Below are positions 8,591-16,097 of a stretch of 49,721 nucleotides of DNA, piece after piece. Origin of the DNA: an uncultured bacterium (GTDB lineage: Bacteria > Desulfobacterota > Desulfovibrionia > Desulfovibrionales > Desulfovibrionaceae); NCBI GenBank assembly GCA_905214305.1, contig CAJMLK010000019.1, forward strand, positions 1 through 49,721, read 5' to 3'. The stretch's first letter is position 1, and each line of letters begins with the position of its first letter. Below the pieces are notes generated by a model. It did not search any database and was not told where the DNA came from. It worked only from the letters and a program-made list of their open reading frames with translations. The position numbers were made by a program, and so were the translations under genes.

Positions 8591-8617
8591 AGAGCAGTTT
8601 CTCTTTGAAAATGCTCT
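8591..8617. repeat. 27-bp terminal-type palindrome of the AGAGCA repeat family
   Basis: AGAGCAGTTTC and GAAAATGCTCT are inverted arms with one mismatch and a 5-nt loop. It is a solo copy of the short palindrome that ends the larger AGAGCA-bounded repeats, directly after the mfrE stop. Confidence 0.7.
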
Positions 8618-8631
8618 AACGTTGAAATATT

Positions 8632-8668
8632 CAGGGCCCCTGCCGCATGATCAGCGGCAGGGGCCCTG
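8632..8668. terminator. Strong hairpin downstream of mfrABE
   Basis: A perfect 15-bp stem (CAGGGCCCCTGCCGC with its complement) around the loop ATGATCA. The T-run is poor on both strands. It lies between the convergent mfrE and ttuA-like genes and probably stops transcription from both sides. Confidence 0.65.
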
Positions 8669-8680
8669 TCTATATGCCTT

Positions 8681-8773
8681 GGAGCAATTTCACGTTGAAA
8701 TCATTCTCAAGGGGTATGGCATTTCACTGCAGCGCGTGCCGGCGTCAGAGCCGTTTCAACGCAAAAATGCTCT
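8681..8773. repeat. 93-bp AGAGCA-family element overlapping a gene stop
   Basis: The element begins GGAGCAATTTCACGTTGAAAT and ends AAAATGCTCT, the termini seen on the other intergenic repeats. Its last two bases plus the next base form the TAG stop of the neighbouring minus-strand gene. The interior does not match cores A, B or C clearly. Confidence 0.6.
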
Positions 8774-9680
8774 ATGCGTCGCCTTTCAGGGCGGCGCGTA
8801 TGCGGCAGACGCCGCAGGTATCACCCGAAGACGTGGGGTAGCCGCACAGGGTGCAGGGAGCAAGGGTTACCCCCTCTTCGGCTTCGCGTCGGGCGAAAAC
8901 AGGCCGTCCCCGTGCCAGAAAGCCCTGATAAAAGTCCAGCTTGCGGCCGGGCATGGCGGCTTCAAGATTTTGCAGCAGCCCCTTGAGTGTGGTGAAGCTG
9001 GCGCCGGGACTGTAGGGACAGGGCGCATAGTGGTTTTCTATGCCCATCAGAAAGGCATAGTTGGCGGTTTCAAATTCCGTGAGCCGCCACAGGGGTTTGA
9101 CCTTGCGCGAAAAGCCGTGTTCGCTGTCAAGGCGCGGCCCCTGATCGGAAAGATAGGCCGTGTCCCAGCGCAGGGTGTTGCTGAAAAGGCGGGCCACTTC
9201 ATCATCAAGGTTATGCCCTGTGGCAAGGGCATCAAAGCCTTCATCCAGCGCGACCTTGTTGAAAAAATGGCGCTTGATCTTGCCGCAGGCCGAACAGACG
9301 GGACGGTTCAGGCGAGCCTTGACCGCCGGGATGGCAAGGCCCTCGGCTTCCATTTCCCTGACCATGAGCGTGAGGCCGTGCTTGGCGCAAAAGCGTTCCA
9401 CAACGCCCCGCGCCGCGGCCGAGGACACGGGAATGCCCAGATCAATGTGCAGGCCCGTGACGTTGTAGCCCTGACGCGAAAGCTCAAGCATGAGCGCAAG
9501 GGAATCCTTGCCGCCGGAAAGGGCCACGAGCACACGCTCGTCACGGGTAAAAAGCTTCTGCCCCTCGATACCTCTGGTTACCTGGCGGGAAAAAAAGTCC
9601 TTGTAGCAGTCGGGGCAAAAGGCGGCATTATGGCTGCGCAGGGCCACCGCGGCCTCGGCTTTGCAGATTTTACACTTCAT
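8772..9680 (-). CDS. TtcA/TtuA-family tRNA thiolation enzyme
   Basis: A 302-residue ATP-pyrophosphatase of the TtcA/TtuA/Ncs6 group, which adenylates a tRNA base and replaces oxygen by sulfur. An N-terminal zinc ribbon (CKIC...CPDC) precedes the PP-loop LVALSGGKDSLAL near residue 52. PVCSACGKIKR (about residues 126-136) and APCPYSPG (about 222) provide the cysteines expected for the iron-sulfur cluster, and ATGHNLDDEVA is the conserved tRNA/ATP segment. A C-terminal zinc ribbon (CTLCG...CGVC) is the hallmark of TtuA rather than TtcA. AGGAACAGCG precedes ATG. Whether the target is U54 or C32 is not visible. The stop codon is shared with a repeat element. Confidence 0.85.
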   Translation of the reverse strand: MKCKICKAEAAVALRSHNAAFCPDCYKDFFSRQVTRGIEGQKLFTRDERVLVALSGGKDSLALMLELSRQGYNVTGLHIDLGIPVSSAAARGVVERFCAKHGLTLMVREMEAEGLAIPAVKARLNRPVCSACGKIKRHFFNKVALDEGFDALATGHNLDDEVARLFSNTLRWDTAYLSDQGPRLDSEHGFSRKVKPLWRLTEFETANYAFLMGIENHYAPCPYSPGASFTTLKGLLQNLEAAMPGRKLDFYQGFLARGRPVFARREAEEGVTLAPCTLCGYPTSSGDTCGVCRIRAALKGDA

Positions 9681-9740
9681 CGCTGTTCCTGGGCTGTATT
9701 TGAAGACGGAATGGCAGAGTATTTCAGTACGTAATTATAT

Positions 9741-11210
9741 TCAAGACCGGGGGGCGTCATCATGGCCCGGCTCAAGCCAGCCCAGTTGGCGACACCAGCG
9801 GGTATACAGGGTGCAGGCGCGCGCCGCAAAGGCTTCCAGCCCCACATGAGGGCGCAGGGCCTGCCCGCCGTGCACGAGGTCGCGGCGCAGTTCTGCGCTC
9901 TGCATGAGGTCGATCATGGCTTTTGCCAGAGCCTGCGGGTCGTTTTCTTCCACCAGCAGGGCCGCACTCTGTGGTTTGTTGTCTTCCAGAGACAGGCGCT
10001 CCAGATGCAGAGGGCTTTGGCTGCACAGCAGGGGCAGGCCCGCGGCCACTCCGGCCCACAGGTTTTCGGGCAGTTCTTCGGGTGAGGAGCCGGGCGCGAT
10101 CCAGGCATGGCAGCGGGACAGCACGTCGGGCAGGTGCTGTTCGTTGAGTATGCTCAGGCGCGAAGCTACACCAAGGCTTTCGGCTTCGTCCAGAATTTCG
10201 GCAAGGCGGGGACCGCCCCCCAGGGCGCGCACTTCCCACGGCGGCAGATCGTCACGCTGCCAGATGGCCGACATGGCGCGCATGACAACCTGTGCGCCGG
10301 AACGCGGGGCCAGAGCATCGGCCAGACCAAAGACAAAGCGTTGCGACTCCGCGCCGCCGGAACCCGAACTGTCGGGATGCCTCTTTTCGCATGCGGCAAC
10401 AGGTGAAAAATCGTCAAGGCTCATTCCCGGAGCCAGCAGGGTGAGGGTGTCATGCCCCAAAGGCAGCGTGCGGGATTTTTCGCCGCAATCCTGTCGGGCA
10501 GCAGACCTTTCGGCATGTTTTTTTCCGTCCATGCCACTGCTGCCGGAACGGTCCTTGCTGTCGGGGCCGCCTGTGCCGCCTGTACCGTATGTGTCACCCT
10601 TCTTGGCAACCGCGCTGCCCATGTCGTCTGGCTCGCGCGCTTCAGCCTTGCCACCCCTGTCAGTCCTGTCGGGGGGCCTGCCGCAAGCTGGCGTGGGCGC
10701 AACAGCATTCAGGCGCTCCATAACGTGGAGCGAACCGCACAGCACCCTGTGGGCCGCCTTGAAAGCCTTGCCTGTGGCGCAGTGTTCCTGCGGCGGGCGA
10801 AGGGGAAAGGCGTGGGCCAGCAGGGTGGACCCTGCCGGGCGCATACGTAAAACGCTGCGCCCCAGAGGCATGGCTTCCTGTCCCATTGTCTGCACAAGCA
10901 GCTTTTGATGCCTGCGCTGCCACCGCCACAGATGCCAGAAATTGAAAGGGTTTCCGGGGCTTGCGCCATTGACGGTCAGTACGGGCAGATTGAGCTGAAG
11001 TGCCCGTGCATGAAGATGCGAGTTCTCACGGCAGGCCAGCATGGGGGCCAGACGGCCGCCGTCACGCATGGCGCGGGCCAGAGCCAGCACGTGTTCTTCT
11101 TCCATGCGCGCGGTGCGCATGGGCGAGCCGAGTTCGGCCCACCGGGTCTGTTCTTCCGGCGAGGCGGGACCGGGAACCGTATTTTGCAGGGCAATAAGCA
11201 GAACACGCAT
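9741..11210 (-). CDS. Family 4-like (GT-B) glycosyltransferase with a low-complexity insertion
   Basis: A 489-residue glycosyltransferase. The N-terminal Rossmann part begins MRVLLIALQNTV. The C-terminal nucleotide-sugar domain has VRALGGGPRLAEILDEAESLG, LSRCHAWIAPGSSPEELPENLWAGVAAGLPLLCS and ALAKAMIDLM, the usual GT4 EX7E region and its follow-up. Residues about 165-255 are a hydrophilic Gly/Asp/Arg-rich stretch that splits the two domains and is absent from typical family members. The start at 11210 is used because ATG overlaps the TGA of the upstream aminotransferase gene. Donor and acceptor are unknown; cell-surface polysaccharide is the likely context. Confidence 0.78.
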   Translation of the reverse strand: MRVLLIALQNTVPGPASPEEQTRWAELGSPMRTARMEEEHVLALARAMRDGGRLAPMLACRENSHLHARALQLNLPVLTVNGASPGNPFNFWHLWRWQRRHQKLLVQTMGQEAMPLGRSVLRMRPAGSTLLAHAFPLRPPQEHCATGKAFKAAHRVLCGSLHVMERLNAVAPTPACGRPPDRTDRGGKAEAREPDDMGSAVAKKGDTYGTGGTGGPDSKDRSGSSGMDGKKHAERSAARQDCGEKSRTLPLGHDTLTLLAPGMSLDDFSPVAACEKRHPDSSGSGGAESQRFVFGLADALAPRSGAQVVMRAMSAIWQRDDLPPWEVRALGGGPRLAEILDEAESLGVASRLSILNEQHLPDVLSRCHAWIAPGSSPEELPENLWAGVAAGLPLLCSQSPLHLERLSLEDNKPQSAALLVEENDPQALAKAMIDLMQSAELRRDLVHGGQALRPHVGLEAFAARACTLYTRWCRQLGWLEPGHDDAPRS

Positions 11211-12172
11211 CAGAAGGGAGTACCTTGTTCCATCAGATGCTCGAGCAGGGCATCCTTGAGCCACCGGGCCACCGGGCCGGGTTTGCCCCGGTGTTCGCCG
11301 CAGCCCACGGGTTTTCCGTCAAAGTGGGTGACGCCCACGCAAAGGGTGGAACTGGTGAAAAGCAGCATTTCGCTGGCCGTGGAAATCTGTTCTTTGGCTA
11401 TGGGAGCTTCCACCACGGTGATGGGGTCGGGGTGGCGGCGCGCGGCCAGCTCAAGGGCGGCCAGCATGGTTGTTCCGGGCAGAATGCGCCTGAGTTCGGG
11501 GCAGAGCAGGCGACCTTCACTGTCCACAAGACCCACATTGGCCGTGGCGGCTTCGCCCATAAAACCGTTTTCGTCAAAGGTCACGGCAACGTCCATGCCC
11601 TTGCGGGCGGCTTCCATCGCCATGAACACATTGGGCAGATAGTTGGTATTTTTTATGCGGGCCAGGTATTCCTGCTTGGGCGGAATGTCGCTGGTAAAGG
11701 CGGTAAGCCCTTTTTCATAAAAGGCTTGGCCCGCGAACCTTTTGCGCAGGGCCACCACATAAAGACCGGCCTGTGGGCATTCAGCCGGGCTGATGCCGAA
11801 ACCGCCGGGGCCACGGCTCAGGAATACGCGCATGTCGCCGTGATCGCAGCCGGCGGCGCGGGCCACGTCCAAAATGATGGCGCGCAGTTCGTCCCATGAG
11901 CAGGGGGGCGTGATGCCAAGCGCCGCCGCGCCGTCCCTGAGGCGCGCAAGGTGCTGCTCAAAGCTGAACAGCCTGCCCTGACGGTAGCTTATGCTTTCAA
12001 ACAGGCCGTCGCCCCTGTGGCAGATGTGGTCATCCAGCGGCAACAGCAGGAGGCTTGCATCGGTGCAGATATGCCCCACCCTGTGATCGTAGAAGGCCAG
12101 CGTGTTGTCTGAACCGGGCCGGGGGGCGGCCAGCAGGGCCGCAAGATAGGTATGGGCATCAACGGCTTTCAA
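11210..12172 (-). CDS. Class IV PLP aminotransferase, TTG start
   Basis: A 320-residue fold-type IV enzyme (IlvE/PabC/D-amino-acid aminotransferase group). HRGDGLFESISYRQGRLFSFEQHLARL carries the phosphate-contact region. The PLP lysine lies in ARIKNTNYLPNVFMAMEA, and ENGFMGEAATANVGLV and LLFTSSTLCVG are conserved. Substrate choice among branched-chain amino acids, D-amino acids and aminodeoxychorismate is not resolved. No ATG fits: a TTG at 12172 has GAGGAGA (12178-12184) 5 bp upstream, whereas the longer frame would run through the asd terminator into asd. It follows asd and is coupled to the glycosyltransferase gene by TGATG. Confidence 0.82.
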   Translation of the reverse strand: MKAVDAHTYLAALLAAPRPGSDNTLAFYDHRVGHICTDASLLLLPLDDHICHRGDGLFESISYRQGRLFSFEQHLARLRDGAAALGITPPCSWDELRAIILDVARAAGCDHGDMRVFLSRGPGGFGISPAECPQAGLYVVALRKRFAGQAFYEKGLTAFTSDIPPKQEYLARIKNTNYLPNVFMAMEAARKGMDVAVTFDENGFMGEAATANVGLVDSEGRLLCPELRRILPGTTMLAALELAARRHPDPITVVEAPIAKEQISTASEMLLFTSSTLCVGVTHFDGKPVGCGEHRGKPGPVARWLKDALLEHLMEQGTPF

Positions 12173-12184
12173 GGGCGTCTCCTC

Positions 12185-12217
12185 AAAAGGCGTGCGGGGC
12201 GCAGAACGCCCCGCACG
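12185..12217 (-). terminator. Terminator between asd and the aminotransferase gene
   Basis: A perfect 11-bp stem (CGTGCGGGGCG with CGCCCCGCACG, loop 5 nt, 12191-12217) lies 20 bp past the asd stop on the minus strand, followed by CCTTTT. The aminotransferase gene starts immediately after, so read-through may be partial. Confidence 0.65.
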
Positions 12218-12237
12218 TTTGCTGCATACGTTCAATA

Positions 12238-13284
12238 TCAGGACATGAAGACGTTTTTGTCCGTCACGCGCACAAGGCCGCGCTGCACAAGCTCTTCGGC
12301 GATCTGCACGGTGTTGAGGGCCGCGCCCTTGCGCACGTTGTCGGCCACGATCCACATGTTGAGGCCGTTTGCGATGGTTTCGTCCTCACGAATACGACCC
12401 ACATAGGTGAAGTCGTCACCCACGCAGTAGCCCGGCATGGGGTACATGAGCTCGCGGGGATTGTCGAACACGCGCACGCCCGGAGCCTGTGCCAGCAGAA
12501 CGCGGGCGTCTCTGGCCGAAAGCTTTTTTTCCGTTTCCACGTTGACCGATTCGGCATGGCAGTAGAAAACGGGCACGCGCACGCAGGTGGCGGTTACCTT
12601 GACCGACGGATCGCCGAGAATTTTGACGGTTTCGTGAACCATCTTCATTTCTTCCTTGGTGTAGTCATTTTCAAGGAAGACGTCGATGTGGGGCAGGCAA
12701 TTGAAGGCAATGCGGTAGGGATAGGCATTGTTTTCAGGATCGCGTCCGTTGAAAAGGTCGCGCACCTGACGTTCCAGTTCTTCAATGCCTTTCTGGCCCG
12801 TGCCTGAAACCGCCTGATAGGTGGACACGATCACACGCGTGATTTTGGCCGCATCGTGCAGGGGCTTGAGGGCCACCATCATCTGGATGGTGGAGCAGTT
12901 GGGATTGGCAATGATGCCCTTGTGGTCTTCAAGGGCCTGCGCGTTGACTTCGGGGACCACCAGAGGACAGCGGTCATCCATGCGCCATGTGGAGGAATTG
13001 TCCACCACCACGCAGCCCGCGTGGGCGGCATGGGGGGCGAATTCTAGCGAAGCGGCGCCGCCTGCGGAAAAAATAGCCAGGTCAATGCCGTCAAAGACGT
13101 CTTCTTTCAGTTCCTGAACGGTCAGCTCCTGTTCACCGAAAGGAACCTTTGTTCCCGCAGAACGGGCGGAAGCAAAGGCACGGATTTCAGTGGCGGGAAA
13201 ATCGCGTTCGTGAAGGGTCTTGAGCATTTCACGGCCTACGGCGCCAGTGGCGCCAACAACGGCAACAGTCAGCTTCTTGCTCAT
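12238..13284 (-). CDS. asd: Aspartate-semialdehyde dehydrogenase
   Basis: A 348-residue enzyme that converts aspartyl-4-phosphate to aspartate semialdehyde with NADPH, the branch point to lysine/diaminopimelate, threonine and methionine. The NADP site is VAVVGATGAVGREML at residues 6-20. ANPNCSTIQMM contains the catalytic cysteine, STYQAVSGTGQKG follows, and RVPVFYCHAESVNVE holds the substrate arginine and catalytic histidine region. Length fits the family. AAGGAGAGCG upstream supports the start at 13284; the frame to 13419 would run past the promoter. Confidence 0.95.
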   Translation of the reverse strand: MSKKLTVAVVGATGAVGREMLKTLHERDFPATEIRAFASARSAGTKVPFGEQELTVQELKEDVFDGIDLAIFSAGGAASLEFAPHAAHAGCVVVDNSSTWRMDDRCPLVVPEVNAQALEDHKGIIANPNCSTIQMMVALKPLHDAAKITRVIVSTYQAVSGTGQKGIEELERQVRDLFNGRDPENNAYPYRIAFNCLPHIDVFLENDYTKEEMKMVHETVKILGDPSVKVTATCVRVPVFYCHAESVNVETEKKLSARDARVLLAQAPGVRVFDNPRELMYPMPGYCVGDDFTYVGRIREDETIANGLNMWIVADNVRKGAALNTVQIAEELVQRGLVRVTDKNVFMS

Positions 13285-13370
13285 GGCTTTTCGCTCTCCT
13301 TGGGCGATGCACGTCGGCCTTACGGGGCCGCCGATAAAAAGAGCGCGGCAAATGCGCGCGGTGAGGCGAC

Positions 13371-13399
13371 AGTATAGTCCTGATCGCGGTAAATGTGAA
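13371..13399 (-). promoter_or_regulatory. Sigma-70-type promoter of asd
   Basis: On the minus strand TTCACA (13399-13394) and TATACT (13376-13371) are separated by 17 bp, each one base from consensus. Transcription would start near 13364, leaving a leader of about 80 nt before asd. Confidence 0.7.
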
Positions 13400-13429
13400 G
13401 GGCGCGTTGCGCGTTGCACGAAGAGTTCA

Positions 13430-13575
13430 GAGCAATTTTACTTTGCGAAAATGCCGTAGTGCGCTGCCCGCTGCCACAACGTAACTGTGGCAGCGGACGT
13501 GGCGCTGCATATCGGGCACATGCCGGGGCAGGGCGGCTTTCCGTCCCCGCTGAGCAAATCTTCGATTTGCTCAGC
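13430..13575. repeat. Repeat end plus two perfect hairpins between asd and asnS
   Basis: AGAGCAATTTTACTTTGCGAA (start of an AGAGCA-family end) begins at 13430. CGCTGCCACA pairs with TGTGGCAGCG at 13469-13495. GCTGAGCAAATC pairs with GATTTGCTCAGC around a TTC loop at 13549-13575, a perfect 12-bp stem. None has a T-run. The stems lie downstream of the asnS stop and may protect the 3' end of its mRNA. Confidence 0.5.
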
Positions 13576-13629
13576 TCGATGCCAAAAGGTGGAAGCCGTT
13601 TTTGGGAAAGGCGCTCGTGACGACACTGC

Positions 13630-14994
13630 CTAGAAATCCAGATTTCCCGGCGTGCGGGGGAAGGGGATCACGTCGCGGATATTGCTTATGCCCGTGAGCA
13701 TCATGAGCAGGCGCTCGAAGCCCAGCCCGAAACCGGCATGGGGTACTGTGCCAAAGCGGCGCAGTTCAAGATACCACCAATATTCTTCCGGGTTCTGCCC
13801 CATTTCGCGAATGCGGGTTTCGAGTCTGGGCAGGCGCTCTTCACGCTGTGATCCGCCGATAAGCTCACCGATGCGTGGCACAAGCATGTCCATGGCGGCT
13901 ACGGTTTTGCCGTCCTCATTCTGGCGCATGTAGAACGCCTTGATATCTTTGGGATAGTCGTAAACAATAACAGGCTTTTTAAAGTGTTCTTCCGCCAGGT
14001 AGCGCTCGTGCTCGGTTTGCAGGTCTGTGCCGAAGGCCACGGGAAAGGCAAAATCCCTGCCGCATTTTTGCAGAATTTCTACAGCTTCCGTATAGGAAAC
14101 ACGGCCAAAGGGCGCGGCCAGCATATCCTGAAGGCGCTGGCGCAGGCCCTTTTCTACAAAACTGTCAAACAGGTTCACATCACTTTCGCAGCGGGTGAGC
14201 ACATGTTCTACCACATGCCGCGTAAGCCCTTCGCCCAGTTCCATGAGGTCTTCGAGGTCGGCAAAGGCCATTTCCGGTTCGATCATCCAGAATTCGGCGG
14301 CGTGGCGCGGGGTGTTGGAGTTCTCCGCCCTGAAGGTCGGGCCGAAGCTGTAGACCCGGCCAAGGCCCGTAGCCAGCGCTTCCGCCTCAAGCTGACCCGA
14401 AACCGTGAGGTTGCACCGGCGGCTGAAAAAATCCTGCTCCAGGCTTTTTGCGCCCGGCTCAAGCGTGGTCACGCGGAACATCTCGCCCGCGCCTTCGCAG
14501 TCCGCACCGGTGAGCACCGGAGTGTGCACCCAGGCAAAGCGGCGGCTGCGGAAAAAGTCGTGAACGGCAAAACCCGCTTCGGAGCGGATGCGAAAGACGG
14601 CGCCGTATTTGTTGGTTCGCGGCCGCAGGTGGGCGATGGTGCGCAAAAATTCGTCAGAATGACGCTTTTTCTGCAGGGGAAAGCTCTCCGGGTCGGCCAG
14701 TCCGTAAACCTGCACTTCACGTGCGCGCACTTCCCACTGCTGTCCCTTGCCCGGCGAGGGCACAAGCTCGCCCGTCACGCGGACGGCTGCGCCTGTGGCC
14801 GCCTCACCAAGGCCCTGATGGGCGGGAGTGCCCGCGTCCACGATGCACTGCATGTTGGCGAGGCAGGAACCGTCGTTGATTTCCACAAAGCTGAAATCCT
14901 TGGCGTCGCGGCGTGTGCGGATCCAGCCGCACAGGACTATGGCAGGCTGGGGCGATGTGGAATTGAGAGCGTCGATGATCAGGGTTCGCTGCAT
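13630..14994 (-). CDS. asnS: Asparaginyl-tRNA synthetase
   Basis: A 454-residue class IIb synthetase that charges tRNA-Asn. The N-terminal OB-fold anticodon-binding domain is VLCGWIRTRRDAKDFSFVEI. Motif 2 (FRAENSNTPRHAAEFWMIEPE, residues about 218-238) and motif 3 (GFGLGFERLLMML near the C-terminus) are intact, and the ending DVIPFPRTPGNLDF is typical of AsnRS. The start at 14994 follows GAGGAGCCTGCC; the longer frame to 15225 is GC-rich non-coding sequence including a repeat. A promoter lies 31 bp upstream. Confidence 0.96.
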   Translation of the reverse strand: MQRTLIIDALNSTSPQPAIVLCGWIRTRRDAKDFSFVEINDGSCLANMQCIVDAGTPAHQGLGEAATGAAVRVTGELVPSPGKGQQWEVRAREVQVYGLADPESFPLQKKRHSDEFLRTIAHLRPRTNKYGAVFRIRSEAGFAVHDFFRSRRFAWVHTPVLTGADCEGAGEMFRVTTLEPGAKSLEQDFFSRRCNLTVSGQLEAEALATGLGRVYSFGPTFRAENSNTPRHAAEFWMIEPEMAFADLEDLMELGEGLTRHVVEHVLTRCESDVNLFDSFVEKGLRQRLQDMLAAPFGRVSYTEAVEILQKCGRDFAFPVAFGTDLQTEHERYLAEEHFKKPVIVYDYPKDIKAFYMRQNEDGKTVAAMDMLVPRIGELIGGSQREERLPRLETRIREMGQNPEEYWWYLELRRFGTVPHAGFGLGFERLLMMLTGISNIRDVIPFPRTPGNLDF

Positions 14995-15024
14995 GGCAGG
15001 CTCCTCGGTGGTGAAATTTGTGCA

Positions 15025-15053
15025 AGTGTAGCGCTTCCGCGAGGCAGGCTCAA
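15025..15053 (-). promoter_or_regulatory. Sigma-70-type promoter of asnS
   Basis: TTGAGC (15053-15048) and TACACT (15030-15025) on the minus strand with 17-bp spacing. The predicted start near 15018 gives a short leader of about 24 nt, so no long attenuator or T-box fits. Confidence 0.65.
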
Positions 15054-15154
15054 GAGCGGCGCATCCCGCTGCGGGGCGTGTTGTCGTGGCCCCTGCGGCA
15101 GGCAGGGGTGCTGTGCCGACTGCCGGGCAGAGGCGTGCGCCGGGTGCGCCCGGC

Positions 15155-15282
15155 TCTGGACCATGCAGCCCCGCACGGCTTGCTTGCGACGGACAGAAGC
15201 CTGCCTGCGCGCGCATTCGCGGCAAGTATTTTCGGGAAAATCCCTGCCGTGCGGATATCCCGTTGCTTGCGCAAGCTGCTCT
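15155..15282 (-). repeat. Core C intergenic repeat, minus orientation
   Basis: The sharp end is TGCTCT at 15277-15282 (AGAGCA on the minus strand). Inside is the core-C hairpin GCAAGTATTTTC / GAAAATCCCTGC (about 15222-15247). It resembles copies at 18775-18897 and 36570-36694. The far end is degenerate, so 15155 is approximate. Confidence 0.55.
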
Positions 15283-15298
15283 ATGCCGGGAGGGGCCA

Positions 15299-15327
15299 TT
15301 GAAAGTTCCCTGTACCGGGCTTAGTGT
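15299..15327 (+). promoter_or_regulatory. Possible promoter of the two-component operon
   Basis: TTGAAA and TAGTGT are spaced by 17 bp. The -10 is weak. It sits just past a core C repeat and 48 bp before the response regulator start. Confidence 0.4.
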
Positions 15328-15374
15328 AGGTCAGGGACGACTGAAAATATCCGGAACTGGCATACAGGAGAAAC

Positions 15375-16097
15375 ATGGAACGCCGACAGACCATATGCCT
15401 TGTGGATGACGACCGGGAAATTCTTGATCTTTTATCCGGCTATCTGAAAAAGCATGGCTTCGAGGTGTGCTGCGCCGAGCATGCGGATGCGCTGATGGAC
15501 CTTTTGCGCCGTGACAGGCCGGATCTCATTGTGCTGGATGTCATGATGCCCGGTCAGGACGGTTTCATGATCTGCCGTGAAGTGCGCAAGCTGTGGCGCA
15601 TCCCCATTATTTTTCTGAGCGCTCTTGGTGAAAGCACAGACCGCGTTGTGGGGCTTGAGCTGGGCGCGGACGACTATATGGCCAAGCCCTTTGAACCTCG
15701 CGAACTGCTGGCCCGCATCCGCAGCGTGCTGCGGCGCAACGAGGGGCTGCCGGTTCCACCCAGAGAAAGCGGCAGCATGCTTTTTTCCGGCTGGCGCCTT
15801 GACCGGGCGGCGCGCTGTCTGCAATCCCCCTGCGGGCTTATGGTGAATCTGAGCGGCGCCGAGTATCGCCTGCTCATGGCTTTTCTTGAAAACCCGCAGA
15901 CAGTGCTGAGCCGCGATGCGCTTATGGACCTGACGCAGGGCCGCAATGCCGGGCCTTTTGACAGAAGCATCGACGTGCAGGTAAGCCGCCTGCGTACCCG
16001 CCTGCGCGACAAGGGCGGCGAAAAGGCCGCGCTCATCAAGACCGTGCGCGGCGACGGCTACATCTGGACGGCGGAAGTGCGCCGTGAAAGCGCATGA
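15375..16097 (+). CDS. OmpR/PhoB-family response regulator
   Basis: A 240-residue transcription factor. The receiver domain (1-115) has the acidic pocket VDDD at 10-13, phospho-acceptor Asp55 in VLDVMMPG and the conserved Lys in MAKPFEP. The C-terminal winged helix (about 135-235) has LSGAEYRLLMAFLENP, SIDVQVSRLRTRL and IKTVRGDGYIW, the recognition helix and wing of the OmpR group. GGAGAAAC precedes the ATG. Its stop overlaps the kinase start by ATGA, so the two form a cognate operon. The genes it controls are not visible. Confidence 0.95.
   Translation: MERRQTICLVDDDREILDLLSGYLKKHGFEVCCAEHADALMDLLRRDRPDLIVLDVMMPGQDGFMICREVRKLWRIPIIFLSALGESTDRVVGLELGADDYMAKPFEPRELLARIRSVLRRNEGLPVPPRESGSMLFSGWRLDRAARCLQSPCGLMVNLSGAEYRLLMAFLENPQTVLSRDALMDLTQGRNAGPFDRSIDVQVSRLRTRLRDKGGEKAALIKTVRGDGYIWTAEVRRESA

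Noticed and set aside
8622..9734. 370-codon plus-strand frame
   Set aside because: Antisense to the TtuA-like gene with no recognisable domain; it also starts inside a hairpin and repeat.
13549..13575. Terminator of asnS
   Set aside because: The 12-bp stem is strong, but no T-run follows on the minus strand; kept only as a hairpin.
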